Position numbers and translations under genes: made by a program
NCBI GenBank assembly: GCA_019671005.1
Contig: CM033718.1
Location: 32,690,508 to 32,754,507 of the forward strand
Direction: 5' to 3'
Length of the DNA stretch: 64,000 bases
Origin: Hibiscus mutabilis
Taxonomy: Eukaryota; Streptophyta; Magnoliopsida; Malvales; Malvaceae
Shown: one piece after another, positions 1 through 12,614 of the stretch
Numbering within the stretch: position 1 is the first letter of the stretch
Layout: every line of letters starts with the position of its first letter
The notes under the pieces: model-generated
Databases searched by the model: none
Told to the model about the DNA's origin: nothing
What the model saw: the letters and a program-made list of their open reading frames with translations, nothing else

Positions 1-1318
1 GTGAATCTTGTCAAATTCATTGGAAGAGCCAATCAACAAGCCACTGGACCAATCTTTTCAATGATTTCGAATGGTCCAATGAATCGGGGACTGAGTTTCC
101 CTTTTCTTCCAAACCGAAAGACTTTCTTCCAAGGAGATACTTTGATGAAGACCTTGTCTCCAACATTATGCTGGTTGTCTCTCATTTTCAAGTTTGCATA
201 TGCTTTCTATCTATCGAAAGCTGCCTTTAATCGATCATGAATGATCTTCACTTGTTCTCCGGTTTCTTTGAGTAATTGAGGTCCCAATACTTTGTTTTCT
301 CCCAATTCAGACCAGCACAAGGGAGTTCTACATTTCCTTCCGTATAGAGCTTCGAAGGGAGCCATTTGGATAAAAGCTTGATACCTATTGTTGTAGGCAA
401 ACTCTACGAGGGGTAGAGATTTCTCCCAGTTCTTTCCGAAATCTATAACACAAACATGTAGCATGTCTTCAATCACTTGGATGATTCTTTCAGATTGTCC
501 ATCTGATTGAGGATGAAAGGTTGTACTAAGGTGCACTTAGCTCTTAGAGCATTCTGTAAGGAATTCTAGAATCGAGAAGCAAATCTAGGGTCACGATTAG
601 AGATTATAGCTGTAGGTACACTGTGTAATTGAATCACTTAACGGATGTATTGCTCGGCTAAGGTTTCCAAGCTCATGGTCATTCAAACAGGGATAAAGTG
701 CGTAGACTTTGTGAATCTATCAACAATCACCCATACAACATCATTCTTTCTTAGTGTGGAAGGAAGACTAGTAACAAAATCCATTGTAATCCGATCCAGT
801 TTCCACTGAGGGAATTTGATTGGTTGGAGCAATCTAGTAGGGACTTGATGTTCGGCTTTGACCCTCTAACAAGTTAGGCACTTTGAAACAAAGTCTGTGA
901 TAGCCGATTTCATGCCTGGCCACTATTATAGTGGCTTTAGATCCTTGTACATCTTAACTGATCCTGGATGAATCGAGAAAGAGATTTGGTGAGATTCTTG
1001 TAACATCTCTTGTCTTAGTTCCTCGTTGTTAGGAACACATAACCTATCTTTGAAATAGAAGAGTCCATTCGACTTGAGAGAGAAGTTAGAATTAGACTCA
1101 GAGTCTAGCTTGGATATGATATTCTAAAGATTTGGATCAGTTTGCTGGAGTTCTTTGATTCTCGAGATTAGACTAGATTGAACTTGAAGTTCAGACAATA
1201 ATTTCCGTCCTTTAGATAAACGAAAATGAGCATTAATAGCCAAGGAAGCTACGAAAGAATAAACAAGATCACTAAGGATGGTTTTTGAATAGTGACTTGC
1301 AAGACAAGAAAGGTTCAA
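1..1318 (-). pseudogene. Ty3/gypsy integrase, decayed (family A element, copy 1)
   Basis: Integrase part of a minus-strand gypsy polyprotein, running off the left edge of the window. Read from high to low coordinates it shows the end of the RNase H-integrase linker (1124-1318, SRIKELQQTDPNL), an HHCC zinc-binding domain (about 880-1010, KCLTC retained), the core domain (TMDFVTSLP near 780; ISNRDPRF near 590), the glutamate motif SDGQSER (around 500) and the EKSLPLVEFAYNN/FEALYGR block. The C-terminal domain (VSPWKKV) reaches position 1. The second catalytic Asp of the DDE triad is Asn (codon at 596-598). Several in-frame stops (for example TAG after FASRF, and a stop at 207-209 after AAFDR) make it non-functional. 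The chromodomain expected downstream lies outside the window. Confidence 0.9.
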
Positions 1319-2036
1319 TTCGAATGGATTACTTGTAATCCAAGAATGAGTAAATTTGAATGAATTATTCTGGGATTTAGATTTAGGGGTTTACCCGAGT
1401 ATGGTCTATGACTAAGGGCATCAGCAACCACGTTTGCTTTCCCCGGATGGTAGTCGATAACCAAATCGTAGTCTTTAAGCAATTATAGACATCTCATTTG
1501 CGTTAGATTTAAGTCTTTCTGAGTTAGGAGGTATTTGAGACTCTTGTGGTCTGTGAACAAGTTGCATTTCTCCCCGTACAAGTAATGTCTCCAAACTTCG
1601 AGTGCAAACATGATAGCTACCAATTCTAGATCGCGTGTAGGGTAGTTTGACTCATGTGGTTTTAGTTTCCTTGAAGCGTAACCTACCACTTTTCCATCTT
1701 CCATTAGGACGCATCCTAGTCCCAAATGAGATGCATCACTGTAAACAGTGTACTCCTTGCCGATACTGGTTGGATGAGAATATGAGCATGAATTATGGCT
1801 TGTTTAAGCTGATCGAAGCTTCGTTGTAGGTTCTCTGACCAAACAAATGGTGTGTCTTTACGAGTTAGCTTAGTCAAGCTTGCGGCAATGGATGAGAATC
1901 CCTTGACAAAACTTCGATAGTACCAGACTAAACCGAGAAAGCTTCTGACCTCACCAACATTCCTCAGAGGTCTCCAATCTAGGATGGATCAAATTTTGCT
2001 CAGGTCTACTTTAATTCCTTCTACCGAGATAACATG
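1319..2036 (-). pseudogene. Ty3/gypsy RNase H and RT C-terminal part, decayed (family A copy 1)
   Basis: Continues the same minus-strand polyprotein. The stretch 1483-1760 encodes a gypsy RNase H: YSDASHLGLGCVL, YASRKLKPHE, RDLELVAIMFALEVW and LFTDHKSLKYLL, so the acidic residues in SDAS, LEL and TDH are present. From about 1830 to 2036 the reading (KLTR, FVWSENLQR and SFLGLVWYYRSF-type text in shifting frames) matches the RT thumb/connection region. The coding sequence breaks off exactly at 2036, where a solo LTR is inserted, and resumes at 5621. Stops occur within the stretch (for example near 1483), so it is a pseudogene. Confidence 0.88.
2032..2036. repeat. Target site duplication ACATG (left) of solo LTR
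   Basis: ACATG immediately precedes the TGTAAC terminus at 2037 and is repeated at 5621-5625 immediately after TGTTACA. A 5-bp duplication is the normal footprint of Ty3/gypsy integration. Confidence 0.85.
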
Positions 2037-5000
2037 TGTAACAGCCCTTACCCCGGGTTAGTTGTAACCCGGTTCAGGAGTATTACCAAGACAAGACAAG
2101 GCAAACAAGCAAGAAGAATTCATCCTATTAATGAGTTCCTTAACTAACAAACAACATGACATACATTACTTAGCTAACAAGAAAGACCATTTGAATACAT
2201 TACAAACCAAGCATGTGATCCATTTTAAACTTTCATTATCATTTACATTTCATAGCATTCGAATTACTTAAAATATAATAGATGATCAAGTTCGAATACT
2301 TTACTTCAATTACAAGGCATGGTGATTCATTTGAAGCTTAATTAGACATGACAGACATCGTAGCTCATTTCATTCAAGGCTAGATCTTAGACAAGAATCA
2401 TGTATCCTATTCGGCAATCAAGATTGGTTCACTAGACATATGCCATTCAAGCATTTACACTTCAATCATACATGGTACTTGATCAAGCAAGTTAGGTTAC
2501 ATATAGAGATCATCTCAATTAAAAAGATATGCGCAGCAACCATTGACATTTACACCAAATTTAAAGTGTTTACATACCAAGCTTAAAGTCATATAGTTAG
2601 TTACATGATAGGTCCATCAAGAACGTGCTTATACAAAACATTCAAGATCTCAAAATGCATGATTCACTACTTCTATGTACAAGACTAGTGCCACCTCCTA
2701 GGAGACTACAAAAGATGTATGAGGTCATACTTTAACTTCTTGCTTGTGAAGTTGCTTCAAGGACAAGGATTCTAGCTTCCAAAGCAAGCACGATCAATAA
2801 TTTTAACATGTTTTTGGGGGAATAATGAAAAACAAGAGTGATAAGTACAAAGTTTGTACTTAGTGAGGTAACTCCTAAATCTAGTCATGTTTCAAGTATA
2901 TATAGTCTTTAAACAAGTCAACTTATCGAAGGCTTACAAGAGTAGGGGCAATAGATAGTCATAAGAGCATGTAGTGCTTATTTTATGTGTCAATCAAGCA
3001 AACGAACAAGTGAACATAGGTATAGATTTCCATTCGATCAAACAAGAATTCAATAGGCGTGATACACATTCATTTAACCAAGAAACAATGAGCAAGATAT
3101 ACTATTCGATCAACCAAGAAGCAATAAGCAAGGATTTCAATTCTAGCATTAACATGGTAGGTTACCAAGCTATCATACTTAAGTAACAAGAAATCAATAG
3201 AATCATGTCTTTTGTAACAAGTAACAAGATTTTCAAGTTCATTTTAGCTTGTTTATTATCATAGTACAATCCTTGGATCTTAGTTTGCTAAGTATTCGAG
3301 TCTCCAACCAACTATCACCACATTATGCAACGTAGTGCTGGTTAACCCTCCTACTATCGCCAAAGACCACATATGTACCCTCCGTCTGTCGCCAATTAGG
3401 GCCTTAGCCCTGGACTGTAGTCCACCCTTACACAAGAGCTCTAGACTATAAGGCATGCCTTCCTACCTATACAACTAGTAACCAAGGTTGTCCAAGCTTA
3501 CATTTCATGTTTCAAGTTTACATATTCAAGATCAAGACAAGCAAGGCTTATTCACCTATTCATTCGAGCAAGATAAAGACAATTTCATTCACGAAAGAGG
3601 TCTTTAGACCATTAGAGCCTTAGCTCATTATTCAACATTAGCAATTTCATGTATGCTAGCGTTTCAAGTCTCAATTTTACAAGAATCAGTCATTCAATGT
3701 GCATTTATCTTTAAGCTTCAATGAACCAATTTACATGCTAGCATTTCGAACATGGATCAAGAACATTCGAACATGGATCAAACATTCAATTTAGCATCAT
3801 ACTTCCCCAATTTATCAAGTCATACTCATGTATATATATATGCATGAAGCATTATGTTAAAAATGCCAACAATGTTGGCTAGGACCTAGTCCTAAACCTA
3901 CGGATAGTTACACTCACAACACATTCCAAGCAAGCTAGTCTTGAATAGCTACCCCTTTGTTCTTAGCCTTTGGATGATTTCCCTTTTCTCCTTCCACCAA
4001 GTTCACTCCTTGCTCTAGCAAATTCATGATTAAACACCCTCATCAATATGTATACACAAGACAATTCAACATGGCAGCAAGGTTATTTCAATACATATAG
4101 ACATATACATACAATTATGTCAACATTTTAATAAACAAGACTAGGCAGGATCTAATTATCCCAAATTGTTACAAAACAGTCCAATAAAACTGTGTACAAA
4201 ACAGTTTCCAACTAGCCTAACTGCTGCTGCCTGGCATCTTGCACACTACATGCTAAAACATGCATATCTTTCAATTCATACGACGGAAATTTCAATTAAT
4301 TTATACTGTTGGAAATCTAACAAAATTGTCTTTAAGACCATAATAGACTTTCATTTTAGTTCTTAGCCAATTAATACAATTTATTGTTTAAAGACAGGGC
4401 ATTTACACTACCTGGACAGTTTACACTGTCCAGCTATTTCTATTTACAGTTTCCAGCATAGGACCAGTTTTCAGTTCTGTTTTCACCTAATGAAAGTAGA
4501 CATATTAAGTATCATGTTACTAAGATTTTAGCCCTGAATTTGATCTATACGAATTTTGGTGAACTTTCAAAGTTATTGTCCAGAGAAGAGCAATTCTGGG
4601 CAGATTGCACCTATTCACATTTTAATTCCTTAAATTCATTTTAACCAATGTTTTGGTCCTATAATTCATTTCGTATGCAATCCTATACATGTTTAGTCAA
4701 TGTTAATTCATTTTTCAAGGCAGCCAAAATAGAGTAACTTGATTACAAAGCTCAATTCTGCATGTTTACATAATAGGTTATTACTAAAATAGTTTCTATG
4801 CTATATGACTATGTTCATACTTTAATCTTTCATTCCCAACATTGCTTGCTAACAATTTAGCTTGTTTAACACCTTAATTACATTATCAAATCATGATCAT
4901 GTCCAATTCATTAATTCCATAGCTTAATTACAAGTTCTAACCATTCAATTCTTAAATCAACATCTAATTTCAAATTTCCAGCAACCTAGTTTTGTTACAC

Positions 5001-5620
5001 CATTCCTTACACATAATTTCCAGTATAATACAACAACAATTAACATGTAATGCAACTTAACATGTCATCTAACAATTTTGAGATCGATTCCAACAATTAC
5101 ACATGAGTCTATTACATGTTCATCACATTTCCAGCATCTATACACTTAAATCAGACTTTCATTTCAATTCAAACATGAAATTTATAAGAGAAACAAGTAA
5201 TTACCTTACTCACTAAGCTATCTAGACTTAATTTGGAGCTAAATCAAGGTTGTAGGGCATGGATTCAAGCTTTCTCCCTCAAGCTTTCCTTTCTCTCTTT
5301 TCTCTCTTCTTTAATTCGGCAATGGTATAATGAAGAAGATGATGACAACATCTAATCCATGTTATTGGATTTGTGAAATGTTCAATACGACCCTTAATAT
5401 TAGCTTAATCAAGGGTAACTATGGGATATTAAAACTTTAGCATGCATTCTTTAAACTTGCTAGAGTTTACTAGTTGGTCACCTTAATTTGGTCACTTTGT
5501 TCTTTCATTCTTTCAGTTAGATCCTTGACTAATCAATTTAGCTTAAATTCTAGGTTCAATTAACCTATCAACTTAAGCAATTGGTTACAATACTTCTAGG
5601 CTATGATTTAGGGTGTTACA
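2037..5620 (-). mobile_element. Solo LTR, family A gypsy, 3.58 kb, inserted in RT
   Basis: Begins TGTAACAGCCC and ends GGGTGTTACA, flanked by identical 5-bp ACATG. The flanking coding sequence on both sides belongs to one RT. The right end, read on the minus strand (TGTAACACCCTAAATC, then AGCCTAGAAGTATTG), matches the start of the plus-strand LTRs at 41098 and 61675, so this LTR is in minus orientation. It holds the conserved LTR module at about 3297-3490 (CCAACTATCACC, TCCTACTATCGCC, CTGTAGTCCACC) and a version of the hairpin at 3880-3894 (TAGGAC-CTA-GTCCTA). There is no internal coding region, so it is an LTR-LTR recombination product. No gene is seen in this 3.6 kb. Confidence 0.9.
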
Positions 5621-5625
5621 ACATG
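5621..5625. repeat. Target site duplication ACATG (right) of solo LTR
   Basis: Second copy of the 5-bp duplication flanking the solo LTR that ends at 5620. Confidence 0.85.
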
Positions 5626-6680
5626 GCCAAGGAATGAGACTTCCAAAAGTCAGAATTCACGCTTAGAGAACTTTGCAAACAATTGACATTCTCAGAGAGT
5701 TTGCAATACAATTCGAAGGTGTTCGGAATGTTCTTCCTTATTCCGAGAATACACCAGAATGTCATCATTGAAGACGATCATGAACTTGTCAAGATAAGGC
5801 TTGAATACACGGTTCATGAGGTCCATGAAATCAGCTGAAGCATTCGTTAACCCTAATGGCATTACAAGGAATTCGAAATGGCCATATCGAGTACGAAAGG
5901 CTGTCTTGGGTACATCTTCTTCCTTTACCCTCATTTGGTAGTATCCCGATCATAGATCGATCTTTGAGAACACTAAAGCATCCTTGAGTTGATCCAAGGG
6001 ATCTTCTATCCTTGGGAGAGGATATCGATTCTTGATAGTAAGCTTGTTCAAATGTCTGTAATCAATACAAAGTCTCATAGTCCCGTCTTTCTTCTTCACG
6101 AACAAGATTGGAGCACCTCAGGGAGACGAGCTAGGCTGAATAAAGCCTTTGTCTTGTAGCTCTTGGAGTTGCTTCTTGAGTTCTTTCAATTCAATAGGTG
6201 CCATTCGATAGGGTGTAATGGACACCAGAGTTGTTCCAGGTTGAACATAGATCCTGAACTCTACTTCTCTGGTTGGAGGGAGACCAGGGAGTTCCTCGGG
6301 AAAAACATCAATGAATTTAGACACAATTGGTGTACTAGGTAAGCCAAATTCAAGTTCATCTTGCATAATCGTAGCAGCAAAGATTGAGGTGGGTTTCCTA
6401 TCAATTAGGAGGATGGGTTACTTTCCTAAACTCCGGAGATAAAGTATCCTATTTTGGCAATCTACCAGGCTTCATGCTTGCTTAACCAATCTAGTCCTAG
6501 TAGTAGATCGAACTCACAAGTTGGTAGTGCATATAGATTAACAAGAAATGGTACATTTCAAATGAATAGGGAACAGATTCTATAGATAAGGCTTATGTTT
6601 GTAATCCCCCCTATTGGGTTCGAAACTACAAGGCTTTGTTTTACAATTTTAGGTTTCAAATTCAAGTTTACAATCAAAGA
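5626..6680 (-). pseudogene. Ty3/gypsy protease C-part and reverse transcriptase N-part (family A copy 1)
   Basis: Minus strand. 5692-5934 encodes the RT palm: KTAFRTRYGHFEFLVMPLGL, TNASADFMDLMNRVF and the active-site box FNDDILVYS (usually F/Y-x-DD). 6118-6366 gives the protease-RT linker typical of this clade (FPEELPGLPPTREVEF, then PYRMAPIELKELKKQL). Upstream, 6440-6680 gives protease C-terminal text including LLGLDWLSKHEAW. Stops and frame changes separate these blocks (a stop within QGAP near 6118, TGA/TAG near 5945 and 6415). The RT continues across the solo LTR to 2036. The best-matching sister copy is 25337-26030. Confidence 0.9.
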
Positions 6681-6881
6681 TGAGCATAAAAAAGAATGTG
6701 TGGATCCCAAGTCTATTAAAGCATAAACAAGAGTTGAATTTAGCTTAACGGTACTTGCTATGACATCGTGTGATTCGTCATCTTCTTTTCCCTGGATATG
6801 ATAGATTCGAGCAAGAGCCCGAGATTATTGGTGAGTAGGGGCATTCAAATGGGGTCCTTTGTTCTTCCCCTGATTTCCAAA

Positions 6882-8071
6882 CTAAGCTTGTTTGGGACCT
6901 TTGCTTCGAATAGAGGGAGCTGAACTAGCAGTTGTAGGAGCTCGATTTGGAACCTTGTTAGGATTTTGAGGACAATCCTTTATATAGTGATCAGAGGGTC
7001 CACATAAGAAACATAGATTCTGTTGAGTTCTACATTTCCCGGTGTGGTGCTTTTGGCAGAACTTGCAAGTAGGATACTGAGTAGCTTTACCGAAATTCCT
7101 TGTACTATTAACTGAGATGATCGAGGCTGAAGGCTTGGTTTCCGATTGGGGTCTCGGTATGTAGTTGCTCTTCTGAATAGGAATGTAATTCGAAGAGTGT
7201 TTAGACTTCTTTGACTGATAGTGAGGCTTTTCATCATTCCTGGATCGTTTGTCTTTCCAAGAGTTACCACTTTTGCATTTCTCAGAGACCTTCATCTTTG
7301 CCTCGGTTGCAATAGTCTAGCTCACCAAATTCTGGAAGTCAGTGATACCCATGGCAGTGAAGATTGAACTCAGTTCATCATTCAGTCCATCAATAAACAT
7401 CCGACATTTATCAACATCAGTCTTGATGTATTTCGACATGTACTTGCAATACTTGCAGAAATCACTCACGTATTGTTCAATGGGTTGGCCACCTTGCTTG
7501 AGATACAAGAAACGCTTCCGGCGCTCAGCTAAGTATTGTTCACTGATGTATTTCTTCTTGAATTCCTCACGGAATAATTTCCAGGTTACAGCTTCAACAA
7601 GAACAGTCAGGGTAGTGGCTTCCCACTAGCTTAGAGCTTCATATGCCAACAGGGCTATGGCACATTCGAGTTTGTGTTCATCAGAATAGTGTAGTTGTTT
7701 GGTCAGGATTCGAGCAGTGGCCTCTAACCAGTACTCAGCTACTTCAGGATTAGCTTCATTAGTGCCAGTGAAAGTATAGGCCCGGTGTTGAGCCAACTTG
7801 TCAATCGGGGCTCAGGTTTGGCACAACAACAGGAGGAGGAAATAGGATGGTCTTGTTTCAAAGTAGTTACAAGATGATTGAACATCTCATTCATGCTCAT
7901 GAGACATTCCTACAACATAGGATTTATAGCAGGAGCTTCCTATTGAGCAACAGCTTGGGCTCGGGGTTGAGCTTGTTGTTGTGGAAGATTCTGCTCCATC
8001 CTCACACTATTTCCTTCATTCGAGGAGCCTTTAGGACTTTCATTGTCCCGAGCTAGCCTTGTTTCATACAT
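6882..8071 (-). pseudogene. Ty3/gypsy gag, decayed (family A copy 1)
   Basis: Capsid/nucleocapsid part of the minus-strand element. The most likely start is the ATG at 8069-8071 (MYETRLARDNESPKGSSNEG), which aligns with the gag start of the sister copy at 27310. The capsid portion (about 7317-7900) includes QYVSDFCKYCKYMSKYIKTD and KCRMFIDGLNDEL, with several stops and frameshifts between. 6882-7295 is an open basic, Ser-rich stretch ending in nucleocapsid zinc-finger text: CKFCQKHHTGKC followed by a CCHC knuckle, CFLCGPSDHYIKDC. It is not one continuous frame and cannot make full gag. Confidence 0.9.
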
Positions 8072-8207
8072 TCAACATCCAAATAGAAAAATTAGGAATT
8101 CGGTTTAATTAAGCAATGACACAAGCTATACAATACAAGTCTCCTAGATGGCACAAGTATCCTATATGATGCAAGAGAGCCCGGTTTAGTCCTAGAACTG
8201 ACTAAAA

Positions 8208-8220
8208 AGCTCTGATACCA
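8208..8220 (-). promoter_or_regulatory. Primer binding site, initiator tRNA-Met type
   Basis: Minus-strand TGGTATCAGAGCT, complementary to the 3' end of plant initiator tRNA-Met. It lies 5 bp inside the LTR terminus at 8226. It fixes the orientation of family A copy 1 (5' LTR at the right) and marks the start of its untranslated leader (8072-8207), which holds no other feature I can see. Confidence 0.9.
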
Positions 8221-8225
8221 ATAAA

Positions 8226-8239
8226 TGTAACACCCCCTA
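8226..8239 (-). mobile_element. 14-bp stub of the 5' LTR of family A copy 1
   Basis: TGTAACACCCCCTA follows the PBS and a 5-bp spacer, exactly where the 5' LTR should begin. It matches the start of the family A LTR at 12615 (TGTAACACCCCCTAT). After these 14 bases a different LTR terminus, TGTAACACCTTAAACC, begins at 8240. The rest of this LTR is not found in the adjoining DNA. Confidence 0.75.
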
Positions 8240-11200
8240 TGTAACACCTTAAACCCGGCTTAGTAGTAAACCGAGTCTAAAGTGTTAAAAAGCAAACCTT
8301 ATTGACTAACTTGCCTTGCAAGTTAAGTCCCGATCAATGAAAATGACAATAATTTAAAACTTTTAAATTTAATTTCTATTTAACAATTCTTAAACCAGTC
8401 TTAGACCTCACTTGATCAACTAGGAATTATACAATTTCATCCATGTATGTAAACAAAACACCTTATTAGTTAACATCATGACTTATACCGATAGGTTCCT
8501 TTAACCATTAAGCTATTACGAACAGTTAGGGATCACTAAGGTGTCCCCAAGTATAATATTAATCACTTCTGGATTAATGAAATAAGAATAAGAAATCTTT
8601 TCAGACAACAATGCCTTACTAGAAGTTAACAATTATAAATTGTCTTAGGTTACAAAGATCAAATAGGGAATCGTATCATATACAAGTATTATGCCACCTT
8701 TCTTCAATTACAAGAACGTACTTTGCTATGTTGCATATCCATAATTTAAGACTCTATCAAGTTATCATGCACAACGTATTTCACATATTTTTAGTTAACC
8801 AATACCCAATGCATGAACGGTATTTCCCATTACAATTTAGAAAGATTTCATTAAAGAATTTAAAGGAAAGCTATAAAAAATCTTTTCTATTTTCCTCTTT
8901 TAACATTTTATTATCACGAGAGCAATAGCAAGTACCATTAGAATTTCCAAACTTTATAAATAGCCTTATACCATAGCCTTTTTATGAGATTTCTTGATTT
9001 GTTCTATCGTATCTCAAATTGCAAAGAAGCTACCCTTAACAAGGTATCATATTTGTCGGTTCAACACATAATGACCTGATTAATAAAATAATCATTAGGA
9101 AAATTTTACAAGTTTCATTATCTATGCTCATACGATTCATTTACAATACGTACTTTTACTTAAAAGTGCATTAATCCCATATCAAGAACCGATTACCTAA
9201 TTGGTAATACTCTTAAGACATTAACCTATCAAAGTTGAACAACTTTTATTCCTGACTCTTCTTACCAAACAACCAAATCTAACCATTGTTTAAATATGTA
9301 TTCAAATATATAACCATTCATCAATTATAATTATAAATACACAACCACATAGTTCATAATCTTTACATGCCCTTAATTAAGGGCAATATTGTTAAATTAA
9401 CAAGTAAAATCCTTATTTCATTTACAAACTTATTATACTTATGTCTCAAGTAACAAAAGACTATCAAATATCTTTATTTATATATACAAAGCCGTATGTT
9501 CATCAAAACTTACTTCTAAGAAACATGATAATTCAGTTATTGTAACATAAGTTATTTAAGGATTAATAAATCACTTCATAAATCAAAAGGGTGACCACAA
9601 GCACCTCATGCATATATCCAATTTATATTAATTTTTAACTAACTATGCTCATCATTAACAAACTAACATACAAGATTTTCTTTTGCTATCAAGACACCAT
9701 CATAAAGACCCAGTTTGTCTAGCTTTCAAGTATACTTTGAACCCAAATTATGCTATACTATTAAGTACTCTCACACAAAGACATATTTATACATTTACAT
9801 TAAGAAACCTATACACTTACAACCGAAAACACATACATGACAAGAAAATGCTATGTGTCACCATCCTAGGAGTTACTACTTAAAGAGAAATCTAGCTCCT
9901 CTTGCATTCCAAGTAATGACTTGCAACTTTTAACCACAATTGAACTACACAAGTTGTATTACCTACAATGCATGATGATGAATGCATTAGGCTTACATAG
10001 CCTAAGTGAGGCAGCAACAACCAGTCATTAACAAATCATATAATACATAATTTTAGAGAAACACAAGCCCTAACTACAATTTAAAAGTTAACATATGTCA
10101 ATGGGGTCTTAAATTAGCTTTGGTAGTCTTTTGAGCATTCGAAAGCTTCTTCAATTCTTTACAATTTACTTTGATCTGAATGAAGATCAAATTATATGTT
10201 TAAGTGTCTCAAAGACTTGTAAACATCCGATATTTATTTGCTTCTTTATTAACTAATCAATCGTGTGTAAATTATTCAATAGAATATTTGTTGTCTTTCA
10301 TAATTTGTCATTTATCTATTTCATGTATAGCTTTTACCATGTGCTCATAATAGTGTTTTATTACAAGTTGTTCAGATTTTAAATGTTCAAAAATTGCACG
10401 CTGTTTTACCGGAACTGCATTGTTTTAATTCAATTTTGCTCTATTTCTTAAACTGCATTTCAATACAGATTTAAACTTAAATTATGCACTTAAAACAATT
10501 TATCCTGTATATATATACTTGCCAAACAGTCCAAATATGCCATATGAGTATCCAATAATCCTATAACTTTTCATTAATCAAAACAGCCCCAAGTTTGTAA
10601 GTATACCAGTTTCGTATGTTTAAAGCAATCCCATTGTTTACTAGCGTCAAACAGCCTTATTCATGTTGTTTATAGACAAAACAGTCCACATTATTACATT
10701 TATAAGACAGGACAGTCCCCAAACCAAGTTACACTATCAAGGCAGCCTAGCATTCGAATTCTCTGTACACAAATATATTTGAAACATCCTCTCCTCACAT
10801 CAAAATAGTCCACATTTCATATTCTCCATGCCTTATCCTACCACAAGCATTTTTACCCCATATAGCAGTTCATTAAGCCTACATTTAGTTCATTTTAACA
10901 ATCAGAATATCCTTGATTATTACAGGGATTTATCCAGTTCGAAGCAATCTTCAAAGTTAAGAAATTATCTATACATATTAGCATCAATACATATATATGT
11001 TATGGCCAGCAAAATAGTCTCATTTTCCTAGCCTAGAACATAAGTAAAATCAGACCAGTTTGTTTAATACTGTTTTCTGCCTTTACGAACCAACCATACA
11101 AACATTTAATTCAAATCTGCCCAAAGAAACATTCTTATCAAAAACAATATCTTTAATCACCTATTTATACAGAAAACAGTTCATTTTACATGTAACTAAA

Positions 11201-12044
11201 TGTATTTATACATCTATTTTCAAATCAATCAAATAAGTGTTCAATTAATCAAAACTATCCAATGTTGGGTTGGAGAAACACTCCTTTAAATTAAGCTTAC
11301 AATGCAGTCCCTTTTTAAGCTTCAAAAACAGTCTTAAAACAGATTTTCAAGTGAGTCATTCCTGTTGTAAAACAATCTGTAATTTAGTTATTAAAATAGT
11401 CCAATTTGAACTAAACCAAACTGCAATTTTAAGCTAAACAAAACTGTATTTTTAAACAAAACAAAACTGTGTTTTTAGCACCATTTTTACTCTAATATCC
11501 TGCAATGTTTTTTCTTCACTTTCCAGCATAGTATTTTTCATCAATTGTTATTACACTTTCAAACCGATTTAAACTCAAAACAGTTTCAGGCTTTGTTGTA
11601 TACATTTAGTAAACCCAAACAGATTAATTTAAAATCTATTAGCTCCAATACAAGGCAGCGACATACATATTTCATAGCATGAAAATATATGTTTTCTTAG
11701 ATACATTGGAACAGGAAAAATTCCTACATTTTTACGTATATGACTCTAAACTCAGCCTAAACCATCCAATGCTCTCCTATACCGTATTAAAACAGTTCTT
11801 AGTAAGTATATACATAATTCATGTGATAACAAAGCAGTTCGAAATACCCTAAAGCATCCAAAACAGCCCTTAGTTCGATTACAATAGTATATGACATCCT
11901 TCTATCTATTAACATACGTATATACTCTATTAATCAACCATTCTTAACTAGCTGAAACATTTCCCTGTTTTCACTAATACATAATTATTTACTTAACCAC
12001 AGCCCAAATCACCTAATTTCCTACATGCACCGATTCACATATTC
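8240..12044 (-). mobile_element. LTR of family B gypsy, truncated, 3.8 kb
   Basis: Starts TGTAACACCTTAAACCCGG. In reverse complement it resembles the plus-strand LTR 52807-57774: its first bases match the end of that LTR (AAACCGGGTTGAGGACGTTACA region), and the block near 9960-10015 (TGAATGCATTAGGCTTACAT, then AGCCTAAGTGAGGCA) matches 56380-56425 reversed. It is rich in AAACAGTCC-like words. Its far terminus is missing: at about 12045 it passes abruptly into a sequence also found at 38997. No coding capacity is seen; the short open frames inside it have no recognisable product. Confidence 0.75.
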
Positions 12045-12614
12045 CCAATGTTTTTAATAAGACTTTTTTCCTTAATTTAGGATATTTAAATGATTATTAA
12101 ATGGAAATAAAATATATTTATTTAAATTGGTTTTTAAGAGTCAATTGACTTTTCTCACGTAACTACATTTGCTCTCAACGTTTCTCTCAATTTTCCCATA
12201 AGCCAAACTATTTTTCTTATTCCAAAATGATCAAGAATCGACTCTTTTTTATTTCATTTTGATTCCTCAATTTTCCTTTGATTTCTACATCAAACCTTAC
12301 TTGTTTTATTGGAGATTTCACTCAAGCCATGCCGATTAATGTTCTTGATTCTTTCCAAAGTGGCAAAGGACGAGGCAATTCTTCAATTGACCTATTCCTC
12401 CGAAGCGGGAGCGAATAGATCGGTGAAAAGAATTGTTTCTCCGGAGCGGCATAAACAGATGACTTCAATCAGTGGGAGGACCTGTTTCTTCGAAGCGGCA
12501 AAAACAAATCGAATAACCATTGTATTATTCCAAGGGACAATGACATCAACCGGTGAAAGGATCGGTTTCTCCAAAGTGGCAGAAACAAACTATTGTATCA
12601 TTTCAAAGCGGCAA
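12045..12614. repeat. Dispersed repeat with tandem 'CCGGAGCGGCA' units, left part
   Basis: The first 220 bp (from CCAATGTTTTTAATAA) are nearly the same as 38997-39220. From about 12340 it becomes a degenerate tandem array of about 75-bp units carrying TTTCTCCGGAGCGGCA and AAACAAATCGAATAAC. The array is interrupted by the solo LTR at 12615 and resumes at 15550. A related array lies at 30232-30620. The 121-codon open frame at 12309-12674 merely reads through the array into the LTR and is not a gene. Confidence 0.7.
12610..12614. repeat. Target site duplication GGCAA (left)
   Basis: GGCAA directly before TGTAAC at 12615, repeated at 15550-15554 directly after TGTTACA. Confidence 0.85.

Noticed and set aside
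8208..8220. tRNA-Met-like sequence as a tRNA gene
   Set aside because: Only the short complement of the tRNA 3' end is present; it is a primer binding site. The same holds at 27444 and 57941.
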